Part shown: in pieces, positions 37,996 to 50,044 of the stretch
Layout: each line of letters begins with the position of its first letter
Position numbering within the stretch: the stretch's first letter is position 1
Assembly (NCBI RefSeq): GCF_028453695.1
Contig: NC_135774.1
Coordinates: forward strand, 26,288,001 to 26,352,000
Reading direction: 5' to 3'
Length of the DNA: 64,000 nucleotides
DNA from: Augochlora pura
Taxonomy: Eukaryota > Arthropoda > Insecta > Hymenoptera > Halictidae
Made by a program: the position numbers and the translations under genes
The notes under the pieces: model-generated
The model's input: only the letters and a program-made list of their open reading frames with translations
What the model was told of the DNA's origin: nothing
Database searches by the model: none

Positions 37996-39577
37996 ATGAA
38001 GCTCTTCGCGTTTGTGCTCCTGTCCGTGGTCGTCGTCGCGTCCCAGGGACAGACAATCGAGAGCTGCCTCGAGAAGGACAGCATCTCATGCGTGCAGAAG
38101 AGCCTCTACAGAAAGGCCAAGGAGTTCTTCGACACCGACAACATGGAGATCATCAGTGGTGTTACCTTGGTGAAGAGCTCCGACAGCCAGGCGAGGAGCT
38201 CCAGGTCCGGCAAAGGACTCGTCTACGAACAGGAGATCGACTCTGCCAACAGTGTCTCCGAGAGACAGGACGCTCTTGTGAATTATGTCAGCGACGAGGC
38301 AACCGAGTTCCTCGCCGGACGCAGTCTCAGGGTAAGCGAACTTTTATCGAATCGCGGCGACCCGGAAGGAAGCAAGCTGTTTCATAAATATTGTTCTCGG
38401 TAGATCAACTTCAGCCCCATCATCGAGAAGATCGGCACGTCCGCCCGTGCCATCAGCGAGTCCGCACCCGAAGAAGTCCGCGAGGCTGTCGACTTGGTTG
38501 TTGAAGGTGAGTTGGTCTTGGTGAAATTGTTTTAGTCGCGAGAAATTATTAAATGATCGACGATTGATAGAGACTGTCGCAGATACTCGTGGAAGGGCCT
38601 GCCTAACTCTGATCAAATTTAGATAGCTTTGAGTTTGTTACGGCATGTGGATTGCAAGAATAGTGTGCTTCTGGCTCGTTATCGGGCACAATTAAATTTA
38701 CGTTAATTAAATAGTAAATGTAGTCAAAGAATAAGTCACAGTAATTGATCATTCCAAAGTAATTCTTAATCATGTTAATGGGCAGACATTGTATGCTAGA
38801 GATTTGAAGGATTAGTTAGATCAATCAATTGGCAGTTATAATTTTTTTAAACAGTGTAATTACTTAACCTTGTCACACTAACCATTACTGAAACAGTGCT
38901 GTAATTATTAGACTACAGATTCTACGCCCTCGTACAAAAATGGAAAGTTATAATTTAAAATCGTATAAAGATTAAAAGAATTTGAAAATATCAAGTTTAA
39001 CCTATTAAAATCATTCAAGTAAGAATAAACTTACTATTTCGTCTCTATCTCGTACAATTAACGCAGATAAGTGTAATATTCCATATAAATCCGTAGTCTA
39101 GTAATTATACCGTATGCGTTTAATCGTCGTATTACATCCATCGCTTGAGAAACATTGACAAAAATCGAATCACGAGTGGACGTAGCACCCAGACAATTTT
39201 CGAACGGTTCTAATCGCTGACCGATTCCAGGCCGTGGCAAGAAGAAGCAGCTGAGACAGCTGCTGCCCCTGCTGCTCGCGGCGAAAGCGAAAATCGGCGC
39301 TCTGGCCACCCTGGCTTACTTCGTAACTGGTTTCATCGCGAAGAAGGCCATCTTCGTCTCGCTGGTTTCGCTCGCGATCTCGGCGTTCATCGGCCTGAAA
39401 TCGCTCTGGTCGAAGGGCTCCCACGATGTCACGCCGTACCACGGATGGAGCAGCGGCCCGGCCGCCTCCGCAGGATGGTCAGCGCCGGTCTCCTCCGGCG
39501 GATGGTCCTCGGGCGGATCCTGGGACGACGGTCACGGATACGCGCAGAGCCAAGCCTACTCCGGCTACCATCATTAA
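37996..39577 (+). CDS. Osi8: Osiris 8-like protein (DUF1676)
   Basis: Three coding exons, 37996-38331, 38404-38506 and 39231-39577, join to 261 residues. Intron 1 (72 bp) is phase 0; intron 2 (724 bp) is phase 1 and splits a glycine codon. The signal peptide is residues 1-17 or 19 (MKLFAFVLLSVVVVASQG). The cysteine pair is very close to the mature N terminus: C24-x7-C32 (CLEKDSISC). The DUF1676 body runs to about 146. Exon 3 opens GRGKKKQLRQ (147-156), then a hydrophobic segment of about 157-198 carrying internal KAK and AKK, ending FIGLKSLW. The tail is rich in Trp, Gly and Ser (repeated GWSS/GWSA), and the family AQxLAY appears as AQSQAY at 251-256, with Gln for Leu. Position after the Osi7-like gene supports Osi8. 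Confidence 0.85.
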
Positions 39578-40267
39578 TTTCTACGGAGTTCCATTAATGT
39601 AAACTGTCTTCCCCTCCCGCACCATCGTCCTCTTTCCGCCCTATTGTTCCCCGCCCGTCCTTTCTCCTTTCCCTTCGATCGGTTCAGGGAGCGCCGAAGG
39701 TACATCGACCAGCGTACAGCCGGAGGGTACGATCGACGACGAACCGAACCGAGCACGAGTCCGCTACAAATTCATCCCGACAGAGCGTCCCGTTTCCCCG
39801 GTCCAAGGAGGATATATTTATTGTTTATTTATCAACGTTTGAATAGTAAAGCGGGCCAGCCCGCGGCCCGATGTAAATAATAACGTATTTGTAATCGTCA
39901 AGGTGTGCGTGGACGAGCGTACAGAATCGACAGGGACACACAAGAAGAGAGAGTCACAATCAAAACATAGAGGCTAGTCGCAACGCTTCCGTTCGAGTGC
40001 GAGAAAGAATCGTTGTCGCGGCTACGACGCGCGCACTATGGTACAACAAACACACCCACACACCCACTCCCACCATAACCCCATCCAAAAACCCCCATCG
40101 CAGCTGAACACCATCTAGTCCAGTACGGTTTAAACGAACTCCTCTGAAACTCTCACTCAATATTTTGTAATAACGATAATATCTTCAGTCAAATACATTT
40201 TTTATAAAAAAAAGATGAAGACGAGTGTTCATTCATTCGAGAACTGCGGCGACGAACCGGTACCGTA

Positions 40268-40281
40268 AATAAAAAAATAAA
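40268..40281 (+). terminator. Osi8: Probable Osi8 poly(A) signal
   Basis: Two overlapping AATAAA hexamers (40268-40273 and 40276-40281) are the first canonical signals after the stop, giving a 3' UTR of about 0.7 kb. A variant site upstream cannot be excluded. Confidence 0.45.
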
Positions 40282-40578
40282 CGATGGTTTATTGAACGCT
40301 TATTGCGGCGGTCCGACCGCGCGTCGAAGTCGCCGCGGTGCTCGCCTAAGCGCGCGTTAAAGTCTCCGCAGTCGCGCTCGCTTGACCGCGCGCCCGGATC
40401 TCGAAAATTGCGACGAGCTCAACCATCGATGAAATCTCTGTTACCGCAATCGATTCATCCGCTGTGTAGCTATATTCACCGTCGTTGGACCGAGGAGAAT
40501 TAAAAAGGATTTAACATCAGTGATGCGTATAATATATAATAATAATAATATATAATTCTATTTTATTATATGACATCC

Positions 40579-40615
40579 TTAACCAGTTGGCTGTCTTTGA
40601 CGAGTACACTTGTCT
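40579..40615 (+). repeat. TTAA-ended repeat end, shared with 13308-13344
   Basis: TTAACCAGTTGGCTGTCTTT followed by GACGAGTACACTTGTC matches the inverted copy near 13.3 kb. The TTAA start plus subterminal palindrome is the design seen in the other TTAA elements of this window. The far end was not found. Confidence 0.5.
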
Positions 40616-40623
40616 AACTTTGA

Positions 40624-40740
40624 CATATACTGTGTTACTCTTTATTAAGTTATATATTTTATAAAAGTCTAATTAATCAAGAAGGATATACACTGTGACA
40701 TTCTTTATTAAGTCATATATTTTACAAGTCTAGTGACAGT
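40624..40740. repeat. 61-bp direct repeat
   Basis: ATATACTGTGTTACTCTTTA at 40625 and ATACACTGTGACATTCTTTA at 40688 begin two copies that both continue TTAAGTyATATATTTTA...AAGTCTA. The period is about 61 bp, with a few substitutions and one small gap. Confidence 0.7.
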
Positions 40741-43181
40741 AACTTCCGAATTTTTCCAAGTAATTGTAGAAGCTAGCTGCTTAATCAAGGATATAATTAA
40801 TCGATACCAAGAAACCAGGAACAGACTACCGCAATGTTAGAGAAACTGTAAGCAACGAGAGAGATCTATCGCGAATGAATTTCGGTCTCGATAGAGGGTG
40901 CTCGTGCTTCCGGCGAAATTTGCAAGCGGATCGAAGGAGCACGGGGATCAAGAGACCGGGCCGAAAATCCTGATCCACGGCGAAAAGAGAAATCACGCTC
41001 GGCCGGCGACTTTCCAGCGTTCCAGGAACCTCCGAAACGGTTTCTTTTTTCGCTGTTTCACCGGCGAAATTTCAAGTGGCCGCGGCGGCAACGGCGGCCT
41101 CGAAACCGGCCTAGCCGGGGTCGGATCCGAGACGGCGAGATGGAAAATCGCCGGACGAACCGTGTCGGACGGGAACTGCACTCCGCCGAGGGGAAAGTGC
41201 ACCGGCAAGGTGCACATCCGGCCCGTGCCGGGCGCTCGCCGTGCAATGCAACGCTCGTGGCGAGCGTTCCTCCGTTCACGAAGGTCGAGAGGCCGAGGCT
41301 CGCGTTCGTCACTCCGAATCGGGTCGCGGTGACGGATATTCTACTAAATCTTCCGCGAAGCGATGTCCTTTAGTCCCAGATAGAAGGAAAACGAGCGGCT
41401 GGAAAGGAGGTTGACGCAAAATTGCCGGTTTCTTTCGTCCGGCGCGAGCCGGGTGACGCCAATAAAAATGATTTTTGCATCGGCGGTTTCTGGGCCAGCG
41501 CGCGGCCGCCGATGATTAGCGAAACAGGAACGAATCGACGATGAATCGGCCGCGCGTTTGTTATTCCCCGACACCCCGCGGCGATTAATGACCTAACGCT
41601 GATTGAGTTGTTGATAACCCGTAACCCAGTTAGGCAGCGCCAGCTGTATCGGGTCGGCCCGTAAATTTCTCGCGGGCTCCGCGTCGAGACGAAAATATCG
41701 CCACGAGTGCCCCGCCGATGTTTTATTAACGGCTTGTAAAACGCGCGAGAACGATACCAAGCAGCAGCAGCAGCCACCGGTGACCGATCAAATGGCGCGC
41801 AGCTTTCGATTCATCTTTATTTACGGATGCCTACATAAACTCGGAATAACAGGACGAGATTTATTAATGGCCGAGTATCGATGATAAAATCAATACGATA
41901 CAGCAGGAGGCTGAACAATATACTTCTTCCGGCATCGGCGGCTGAATGAAATAATCCATGCCTGCAAGCGTCGATGCTTAATATCTCGATGGAAATTTAT
42001 TCACGACCGGTGGGTCACAAGTCTCGCTTGCGGTATTCGTTTAACGCACGGCCGACGAAGCCAAGGCCGCAAGTAAGATTCTTTCCGCCGTTTATAGTAT
42101 TTTCTCCAGCCAATTAACACTCTTCGGCTGTTCACAAATACAACTGACCCTACTCTCGGGACCGTAATTATTCTCATTTGCAAATAAACTGCGCGTCTTC
42201 GTATTTTCGACTCTAGCGGATCTTTCCGTGCACGGTGTTTCCCTAATCGCGAGACGTCTGCGAGCACTACGATCGTTTAGAGAAACTCCATACTCCATGC
42301 TAACCATCTCGCGATTTTAATTTCCAGCGTACGCACGCGGTCATAAAAGCGTTCCAACGAGGCGATCGTTACTTTCCCCGAGCCGCTGCTCTCGGTCGGA
42401 TCTCCGTCGGCTTTTTCACCGCGGGAGAGTTGACAATGCCCCGCCGTTGGAACCGGCATCGATTGTAATTCCGCGCGGCTCGTTAACGATCGTCGCGAGG
42501 AGAGCGAGCGAGCGAGCGATCGTAAACGCCGCGGCGCGGCGGTTAGAACGAAGGTGAAACGAATCTGGAGTGGAGGTGCGCGAGTGTCACGGCTCGTTAA
42601 CGTTCGCCGGTTGCCGCGACAGGATCGCGATGGGTCCCCCGCGGGGGGGAGGGGAAAAAAAGGCCGGGGAATTATTTTGAAAGGAAGAGGAGACTTTCGT
42701 TAGCGGCCAGGGACACGGTGCATTAATCGCGAGACGTTGCGCCGCCTCTTTTATCTCGCCGGACACCGAACAGCGTCCACTCCCGGGCACGTCGACATCA
42801 ATTTCGTAACCTGAATATTTCTTTCCGCGAGATCCGCGAACGGGGACGCGTCGGCGAGTCCTTCTCTGAGCCACCTGTGATCGGAACCGTAATATCGACC
42901 TGGTCGCCGGCCCATCTCTATGCAGATTTATGTACTTATGAATAGACCGGCGATCTCTATGCAAAATAATCATTTTTAGACGTCTCCGATATCGAACAGA
43001 AATTAGCTAGGAAATGTGTCCCTCCCATTAACCGATGTAATACCGTTGCATTTTAAAATTCTTCTTTTATCTTCATTGCTCCGCGTTCCATTTACCCATT
43101 TCTTCTATAAATGCACACAATCCGCGATTTGCATGTGAAGCGAAATGTTGCAGGAATCTTCACAGAATTTATTTTTCCCGG

Positions 43182-43698
43182 TTAACACGTTCCGTGCCGT
43201 GTGCACCACCGGTGTTACACGTTAAACTTGATCTTCACGCCACGTGTACCACTTACTATCTAGCAGCACTTATTTGTTCTTAATATTTTCCCTAACAGGA
43301 CCATGCGATTTTTGATTTCTTCCATTTATTTTATTTACTTTCATTTCTGTATTCTAATAACAGAAGAATTCAATTTTATTTCGATTGAAAAGAAATTAAT
43401 AATATTCATAGTTAATTGATCTTACATGAAATCTTCGTCACGAGTCTGACTCGTTATTATAGTGCAAGGTGTTAATGCGCTGGAAACAGATATTTTATGA
43501 CAAATGTAATTCTGTAAAATATATTTCAACCAAAAAAATGATGCCTTATACAAAATGCAGTATAGAAACTCATAAGTTTATTTAGTTGCTATATATACAA
43601 TAATTAATAATTACAATTAATATATCAATCTTTAGTCAAAATATCAAATGGCCTGAACGACAAGTCAGGCAAAAACGGCTTGGCACGGAACGTGTTAA
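43182..43698. mobile_element. TTAA element with perfect 17-bp inverted ends, carrying a second TTAA element
   Basis: The left end TTAACACGTTCCGTGCC (43182) and right end GGCACGGAACGTGTTAA (ending 43698) are perfect inverted repeats including the TTAA. Total length is 517 bp with no coding capacity. The interval 43222-43475, itself bounded by TTAA, is homologous in inverted orientation to 32689-33003. The simplest reading is a TTAA MITE interrupted by another TTAA MITE. Confidence 0.8.
43222..43475 (-). mobile_element. Inner TTAA MITE, empty-site relative of 32689-33003
   Basis: Read on the minus strand from TTAA at 43472-43475, the sequence starts TTAACACCTTGCACTATAAT and continues through ACGAGTCAGACTCGT, ATGAATATTA, TTCTTCTGTTAT, GGTCCTGTTAGG and AATAAGTGCT, in the same order as the 32.7-33.0 kb element. 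It lacks the 80-bp mariner insertion, having only ATGAATATTATTAATTTC at that point. Confidence 0.7.
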
Positions 43699-45328
43699 AT
43701 GAAATACGAATGGTTGAGCAAACTGCAAAGAGTATAGGTCACAGAGCATTCGACGCTTTCCTTTATTTATACAATTTGTCAAAATCGAAAGAAAATAGCC
43801 AAACAGCAATTGTCTCTAATTCGATAACGTAACGAGACTCTCTGATATGCCGGTGACGACCACGAGAAAACGTTAAACATCGCGAAGCTAGAAAATGTTG
43901 CTAAGTCGTTTCCACGGAACCTTAATTAGCGCTCGCGCGGCCGCGTAGACGGTCGTGGCTCGTGTCGTGCAGAAAACGCGGACAGAAAAATCGGGAACGT
44001 CCATTAAAAATGCCGCGGCAGAACGGAGGAGAGCTGGTAAGAAAAAGAGGCGCAATGAAAATTGGCGATGCGCCCGTCGCCGCGGATCCGGCAGGCGGCT
44101 GAATAGATGCTTTCTTTCGGGTTCACAAAAGCGGAATTTCACCGTGCCGGTAACGCGAGAGAGCGGTGCTCACCGGCGGACTCGGCACCGTGTTTCGCTC
44201 CTCTATCTCGTTATTAGAGAGTCGTAAAGCCGAAGAAGTGTCCCGGGGCCTACGAACGGACGAGAGCTGCTTTGCTCGTATCTAAATCTCGGTACGGTTC
44301 TCACGTCACCGATTAGTACCGGCAGTTTCTCATGCGTCACTGGGTTACTGGATTCTCCTGGCCGACGCTTGGCTACCCGGTGCCTTATTAGCCGCATACC
44401 AGCCGCTCTCGATAGTTGTTAATGTCAACGTGGACACCGGTGGCCACCGGGCTTCCATCGCGCTGCCGTTCCGTAACGTGCCCCGATACTCCGCGCGCGA
44501 TTCCAATCGGTTCTACGCGCTCTACACAAGCTGCGTAAAATCTGGTAAAAGCGCGACACCGATTCCCGTCACCGCGGTCCGACCTTTTCCGGGCTGATCG
44601 ACCGCGTCCGACGCCGATTTCTTTCACGTTCGACCACTGTCCCCGTCAAACTTCTTTCCTACGCTCTCTTCCACTCGCTTTGTTCGGGCAATTTCAATTT
44701 ATTATCTACGAATTTTTATTTCGAACATGCGGAGCTAGTTGCTACGAAATAATTTCTGTGCTAATTGATTTGTTTTCGGGTATAATTCACTGCATATTTA
44801 TGGAATAAGATATATTACACTTTTGTTATACCTTTATTTTGTTTATTTTTTAATAAAAAAATTTCACATGTCTCGTTCGGTAAAATTAATTATACCTGGA
44901 AACAAACTAAAGACTCTGCTATCCTAGTTGCACTTACACCGACGGAGCCGAATTTATTTTAATTGCTTGAAAATATTGTTGAGAAGGTTTAACATCGCTC
45001 ATAATATTATTTATCAAATTTCTCTACAAATTTATTGTTAGCACGTTGCGAGAAAATATAAATTAATTGTCAGAAACTAATAATAATATTTATGCTGCAA
45101 GTGCAAATAGAATTTATCTTAACCTCGAATAAGATACAATTTTATTTCATGAACCATAGACGGGGTTTCAAAACTATTCTCCATTGGTCATTTTAGAGCA
45201 ACAATTTTTGAAGAGGGATGAACGTCGATCAAGCCGGTATAAAATTTCTGTAAAATTTTAGTGTGCCACGGCTGCACGGGACTCGTCGATTAATGAGCCT
45301 TGTCGCGGAGTCTCGAGGAAGGAAGGAA

Positions 45329-45350
45329 GAAGAGAGAGAGAGAGAGAGGA
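45329..45350. repeat. (GA)n microsatellite
   Basis: Short GA run preceded by GGAAGGAAGGAAG in the Osi8-Osi9 spacer. Confidence 0.85.
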
Positions 45351-48277
45351 ATGTAACGGTTTAATCAGTTTCATCCTAAAAGCAGCCGAGAAGATTCCCG
45401 CCTATTCAGAATGTCAAGGTGCAGAGGCAGTGCGTGTCTCTCACGCGGCGTCATTGTCCCTTGATCACGCACGTCGTGTCTCTCAGCCGTTGCGGCTACG
45501 CCTTGAGCTTCACGGCGGGCGCGTTTCGAAACAATCGTCCATCGACCGTTACTCTTTCTCATCGCGAGGCGACCGACTGCGTTTCATCCGGCTTGTTTGG
45601 CCCCGCGCTCGGTCCGAGAGCATCGCCGTCATCTATCTCGGCCCTCGATCGCGATGCCACACTGGACGCCGACTAATTGAAGACAAAGGAAAGGGCTCAT
45701 CTATGAGGGCCCCGCAACAGGTTTGTATCGATGATAATCTGAACCCCTGTTGCGATGGCTTCGAGGCGCACGTGCATGGTACTTTCGATAAGCATTTCGA
45801 CTTTCGGCGACTTTCTTGATCGGCCGAAAGTGTGCTGCCACGGACCTCTCCAAAGATCTTCGTTTTCGAGAGGGATCTAGCTGGATCGGCCTTCATTCCT
45901 CTTCGATGCAAATTCTTTGCAAATTTTGTATAGACTTCGAAGGATCTGACGAAATTGTCATTTCAGTTGCTGCAGAATTAGTAACCCATTGCAAGAGAAA
46001 TTATATTCGATTTCAGCTTCCTTATTTATTTATTTATTAAGCAACCATTGATTTATAAATTGCCCTATTTCGATTACAGGATATAATAAAAATTAATAAT
46101 TTAAATAGAAAGTATACAGTATAAATTGCATCAGAAGATTTAAAACTCACAGAAACGAATAAATTTTTAATTATACTATTCCAATTATACAATAACTATT
46201 GTTTCCAATAACATAGTTACTTATACAGATTTCCACTCCCCAACTTTCTCCAAGTTACAAAATTAAATCTGGTAATAACAGACGATCCATCAATCCACTT
46301 ATCACTTCACGTGCAGAAACAAGAGCAAACCCAATACTACAGCGTTCAGCGTGTCATTAAATTGAGACAGTTCCGTGATTTGTGAAAGCATATGAACGGG
46401 AACATTAAAGGAACAGTAAGATCAACTTCTGCTGCAAGTATAAAAGTGGAGGTGTCAGAAATTGAAACTTCACTCGTTGCAGTCGAACGACAGTCTATAA
46501 ACGTAGGGATCGCTACAGGAAATCGGATCACACCACGTCACACGAATTACCTGTCATTCGTTCATAAACATGGATCTGCCACAGGAAATCAGTTTCTAGG
46601 TCACTTCAATTTCTTGGGTATATACGTCGTTTAGCTGCACCGCAGACTTCGTGGAATTTATCGCGTATTAACCCCGGCATGCTTAAGGGAATTAAAAGGT
46701 CAAGAATGTGAACAGAATCTTAAACGTGTATTTTTCTTGCAACAATAATTTTTTTATAAATCTGTGATATTTTATTTTTGTAAGTACGGATATGTATTAT
46801 TTAGCAGTGTTGATTAAATAAATATACCTCGAACAGAGAAAATAATATTTATAGCACTTTTTTGGATAGAAAATGACCCTTTTAATGCCTTAAACATCCT
46901 AGGGTCCTACAAACTTTGTTGCAATTAATAGGAATAAATAATTGCAAGAGATCGCAGCTCTCAAGATTTGTTTCTCGAAATTTATTTACTAGAGAAAACA
47001 TAAATGTTTGACAGCGTTGTCTCCCGCATGGGAAATTCGGAGCGATTCGTCGCCGACTCGCGCGTTTCCCTTTTGTTCCAAACGCGCTGCGAACGCACGG
47101 AATCGGTATAGCGTCAGGTGGATGATTTCGCCCGGGGCGACGTTCGCTCTCGCGAACCGGCGATCTTGATCCCCGAAACGAGGCGGAACGGAGAGCGTCC
47201 CACGGTTCCGCAGGCGGGACGAGGACGGAGGATGAAAAAAGGGAATGGACCGAGGCGAGAGATGAAGACAGGTGGCGAGAGAGATAGGGAAGCCGAAATT
47301 GAACGCCCGACGCTCGACCCAGTTGTAAATGGGTGAGCGACCCCGTTCCCGAGATAATATCTCGCGTCCATCATCTACCGACGAATTTTTCCTCGCTGAA
47401 ACCACCTGTGACAATTAATGGCCGGCGCGGCACACGTGACGGCGAACGAACAATGTTGCCTTTCAACTGTCCTGGATGAACTAATTTATTTAATTCGCGG
47501 CCCGGCTCCTTAACGCGGAATCGTAGGTGAAAGGTAGTTAATTGAAGACGGTCATTAGCCGGAGGGACGAGCGGGAGGCCCGACGTATCTTCGAAATATC
47601 CTACTTACTACTACCGGAATGCTTGCAACAAATTTGTCCGTGTACTTCTTAATACTACTTTCTTAATTGACGTTGGAGCATCGCTTAATATCTTGCTGAA
47701 TACACTCCTGGACAAAAATACAACACACTTTACAATTCACGTAATTTTTATTCATTTCACATTGCGATCGACGTTTCGATTTTATACATTTTTGCGAACT
47801 AGCATTATAAATATAAATAAATAAAATAGAATCGAAGAGATGTATATTTATAGTAACATTTTATAGGAATATATAAAAATAAAATCTTGCCATTTTTAAC
47901 CTCATATGACCTCGTTTATTTTTAGTAAAAGAAAATTAAATATTAAGATTTATTAAAAGCTCAATATTTAATTTCTTAAAAATAATTCTAACGATAATTT
48001 AATTTTCTAAAGATAATTTTAACGATCCATTAATAGCTCTAATTTCCCAACAATAAAATGTGTAAAATTCTAGAACATTCAACAGGCATTTCCGCACGAT
48101 GAAAAATACTGTTCCCAATAGTTGAACTTAAGAACGATAAGAGATTGCTGAAATATCAATCTAATGTATACAGCAGGGGATAGTGTGAATCATTACACGC
48201 TATCGGGACGAGCTATTTCATTTCTAAACCAGCAGTCTGAACAGCTAAAGAAAGAAAACGATTGCAGTACGTTCTCT

Positions 48278-48362
48278 CGGTCCGGTGACTTCAACGCATG
48301 GTAAAGAAGCATCTCCGGTTTCCGCGTTAAGTAACTGCTAGCGTAGAGAGTATTTAAAAATG
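48278..48362 (+). pseudogene. Possible non-LTR retrotransposon endonuclease fragment
   Basis: GGTGACTTCAACGCATGG encodes GDFNAW followed at once by a stop. The preceding CTCGGTCC gives a Gly-Pro before the motif, as at 16565-16645. Downstream NC-RREYL with a stop inside vaguely matches TNxRGxxL. The two fragments share the motif and a similar downstream layout, suggesting copies of one degraded R1-like LINE. The evidence is a short motif only. Confidence 0.35.
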
Positions 48363-49816
48363 AAAATCGCCTCGCCAAAGCAAAACGAAGCCGGGAACAG
48401 GTTGGACAGGCCCTTCTTTCCTTCCGGAGAAACCGACCGGCCGGGAGAAATGTCGCAGCCGGTCGCGACCCGCGCTCTTCGTTGTCATCCCGACTGACTT
48501 ACTGCCGCGATGCACGTCGACTGTTGACTAACCGAAGAAGCACAATCGAAGAAATCGGAAAGACAATGTGTACGAGCTCGTGACTGCATTATGATCGTCT
48601 CCATGGGAACGCCGAACGCGGAACAATCCAGGCACTTTATTCCGACTGCTGACGATCGTCGTGAAACGTTTCGGCTGGGCAGATGGCTCGCGACAGTGAT
48701 GGAGAACTATTGATTGCTTTCTTTTACTATATATCTTAATTTAATTCAATTTTTAGAGATTTCTAACTCTTTTTGATAATATATTTATTTAAATACTTCT
48801 GCTATTTGTAAGTGAGTGGAGATCCTTTAAATCCTTTCTCAGAGATGTACAGAAAATAATGTAGCGACAGGTGGTCATGGTTGAAGCAAGAAAATGTCGA
48901 CTGCCCTTAATGCAATAATAATTGAAGGTTATATTTTTAGTATATTCGACTTTATTACTGCTTTTTATCCTACTGTATAATGCATATAAAACTTCTATAT
49001 TCTCCAAATTGTTTGGCGTGCTTCGTATATCGTGTCCCTGAAGCTTTATATTATACGTCTTGAACATGGCGCTTCTGAAGATACTCGTCGCTAGTACTAT
49101 CGGTGGTAATCGATGGCTTTTCTAAACCACCGTGAACCATCGATAATTCATCTCTAGCCGACGGTGGTAAGAACAGCCGGGGGTCCCAGGGCAGTCGGAG
49201 TCGTGCGAGAAATCACAAGGGAGCCATCGCGTCTTACCCATCCCCACGGCCTGCACCGTAGATTTCCCTCATTGAATCCCATCCGAGCGTCCAGAGGGGG
49301 TCTCCCTTCTACCATCGGACCTTAATGGTGCCGCGAAGTAGGTCTCCGGCGATGAAAGAGGGAAACGGTGGTTCGGTAGGATGAAACGAGGAGGACGGGG
49401 GCACCGGCGAAGAAAATGCAAGTGCGTCCCTCTCCTATTTCGCGAGGCGCATCGGGGTCCCCGTTTGGCTCGCTTAGAGGCCTTTTTCGCCCTGCCGAAA
49501 TCGCACGGCCACCTGGGGAGCAACGGTAGGAAGGGAGGGCTGGCCGAAAGGGAGAGGAGGACCTCGCGGAGTAGTGGGCCCCCGAGGAACTCCAGTTTCG
49601 CGGACAGGATCAGGAGTGGGGGCCTCGGGGTACCGTGCAAAGAGTTGCATAGGGGGGAGCGAAGCGAAGTGAAAGAGCGAGATAAAAGGGAGAGAGAGAG
49701 TGAGAGAGAAGAGAGAAAGGCGGAGAAAGAGAGACGGAGACACGCGCGCGCACCAAGCGAACGCGAACTCTCGGTGGCCCGTGGCTCGCCGGGTCTCCCC
49801 TCGTGCGATACTTCGG

Positions 49817-49850
49817 TATAAAAGCAATGCAACCTCTTTTGGATGTAACA
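49817..49850 (+). promoter_or_regulatory. Osi9: Osi9 core promoter
   Basis: TATAAAAG at 49817-49824 lies 228 bp before the ATG at 50045. A start site is expected about 49847-49850. The 130 bp upstream are strongly GA-rich. Confidence 0.65.
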
Positions 49851-50044
49851 CACGAGGTTCGATCGACGCATCCCGGCGTCCACGTTCACCAAGGTCCCGA
49901 ACAGCGCAGCCAGAGCAGGTCTAGCCATAGGCCGCCGCCGCACGCAGAGGCACGCTCAGGATAAACGAAGACACGGCGGTTCTTCCTCCGTCCGCATCTC
50001 GTTGTTTTCGGTGGTGATTTAACGTACGACTACACCTGGGAACC

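Larger units (their letters stand above)
40300..49810. other. 9.5-kb spacer between Osi8 and Osi9
   Basis: CpG-rich islands lie at about 40.3-40.5, 40.9-41.8, 42.2-43.0, 43.9-44.7, 45.2-45.9, 47.0-47.6 and 48.4-48.7 kb, plus a strongly purine-rich block at 49.3-49.8 kb just before the Osi9 promoter. No gene is recognisable. The 224-codon minus-strand frame at 49.3-49.9 kb is purine/pyrimidine low complexity and overlaps the Osi9 promoter. Confidence 0.5.

Noticed and set aside
47707..47740. TACACTCCTGGACAAAAATA, similar to a Tc1-type end
   Set aside because: No inverted partner was found nearby, so a transposon cannot be supported.
49269..49943. 224-codon minus-strand open frame
   Set aside because: It is dominated by Ser/Leu/Pro runs from the GA/TC-rich block and covers the Osi9 promoter; composition explains the openness.
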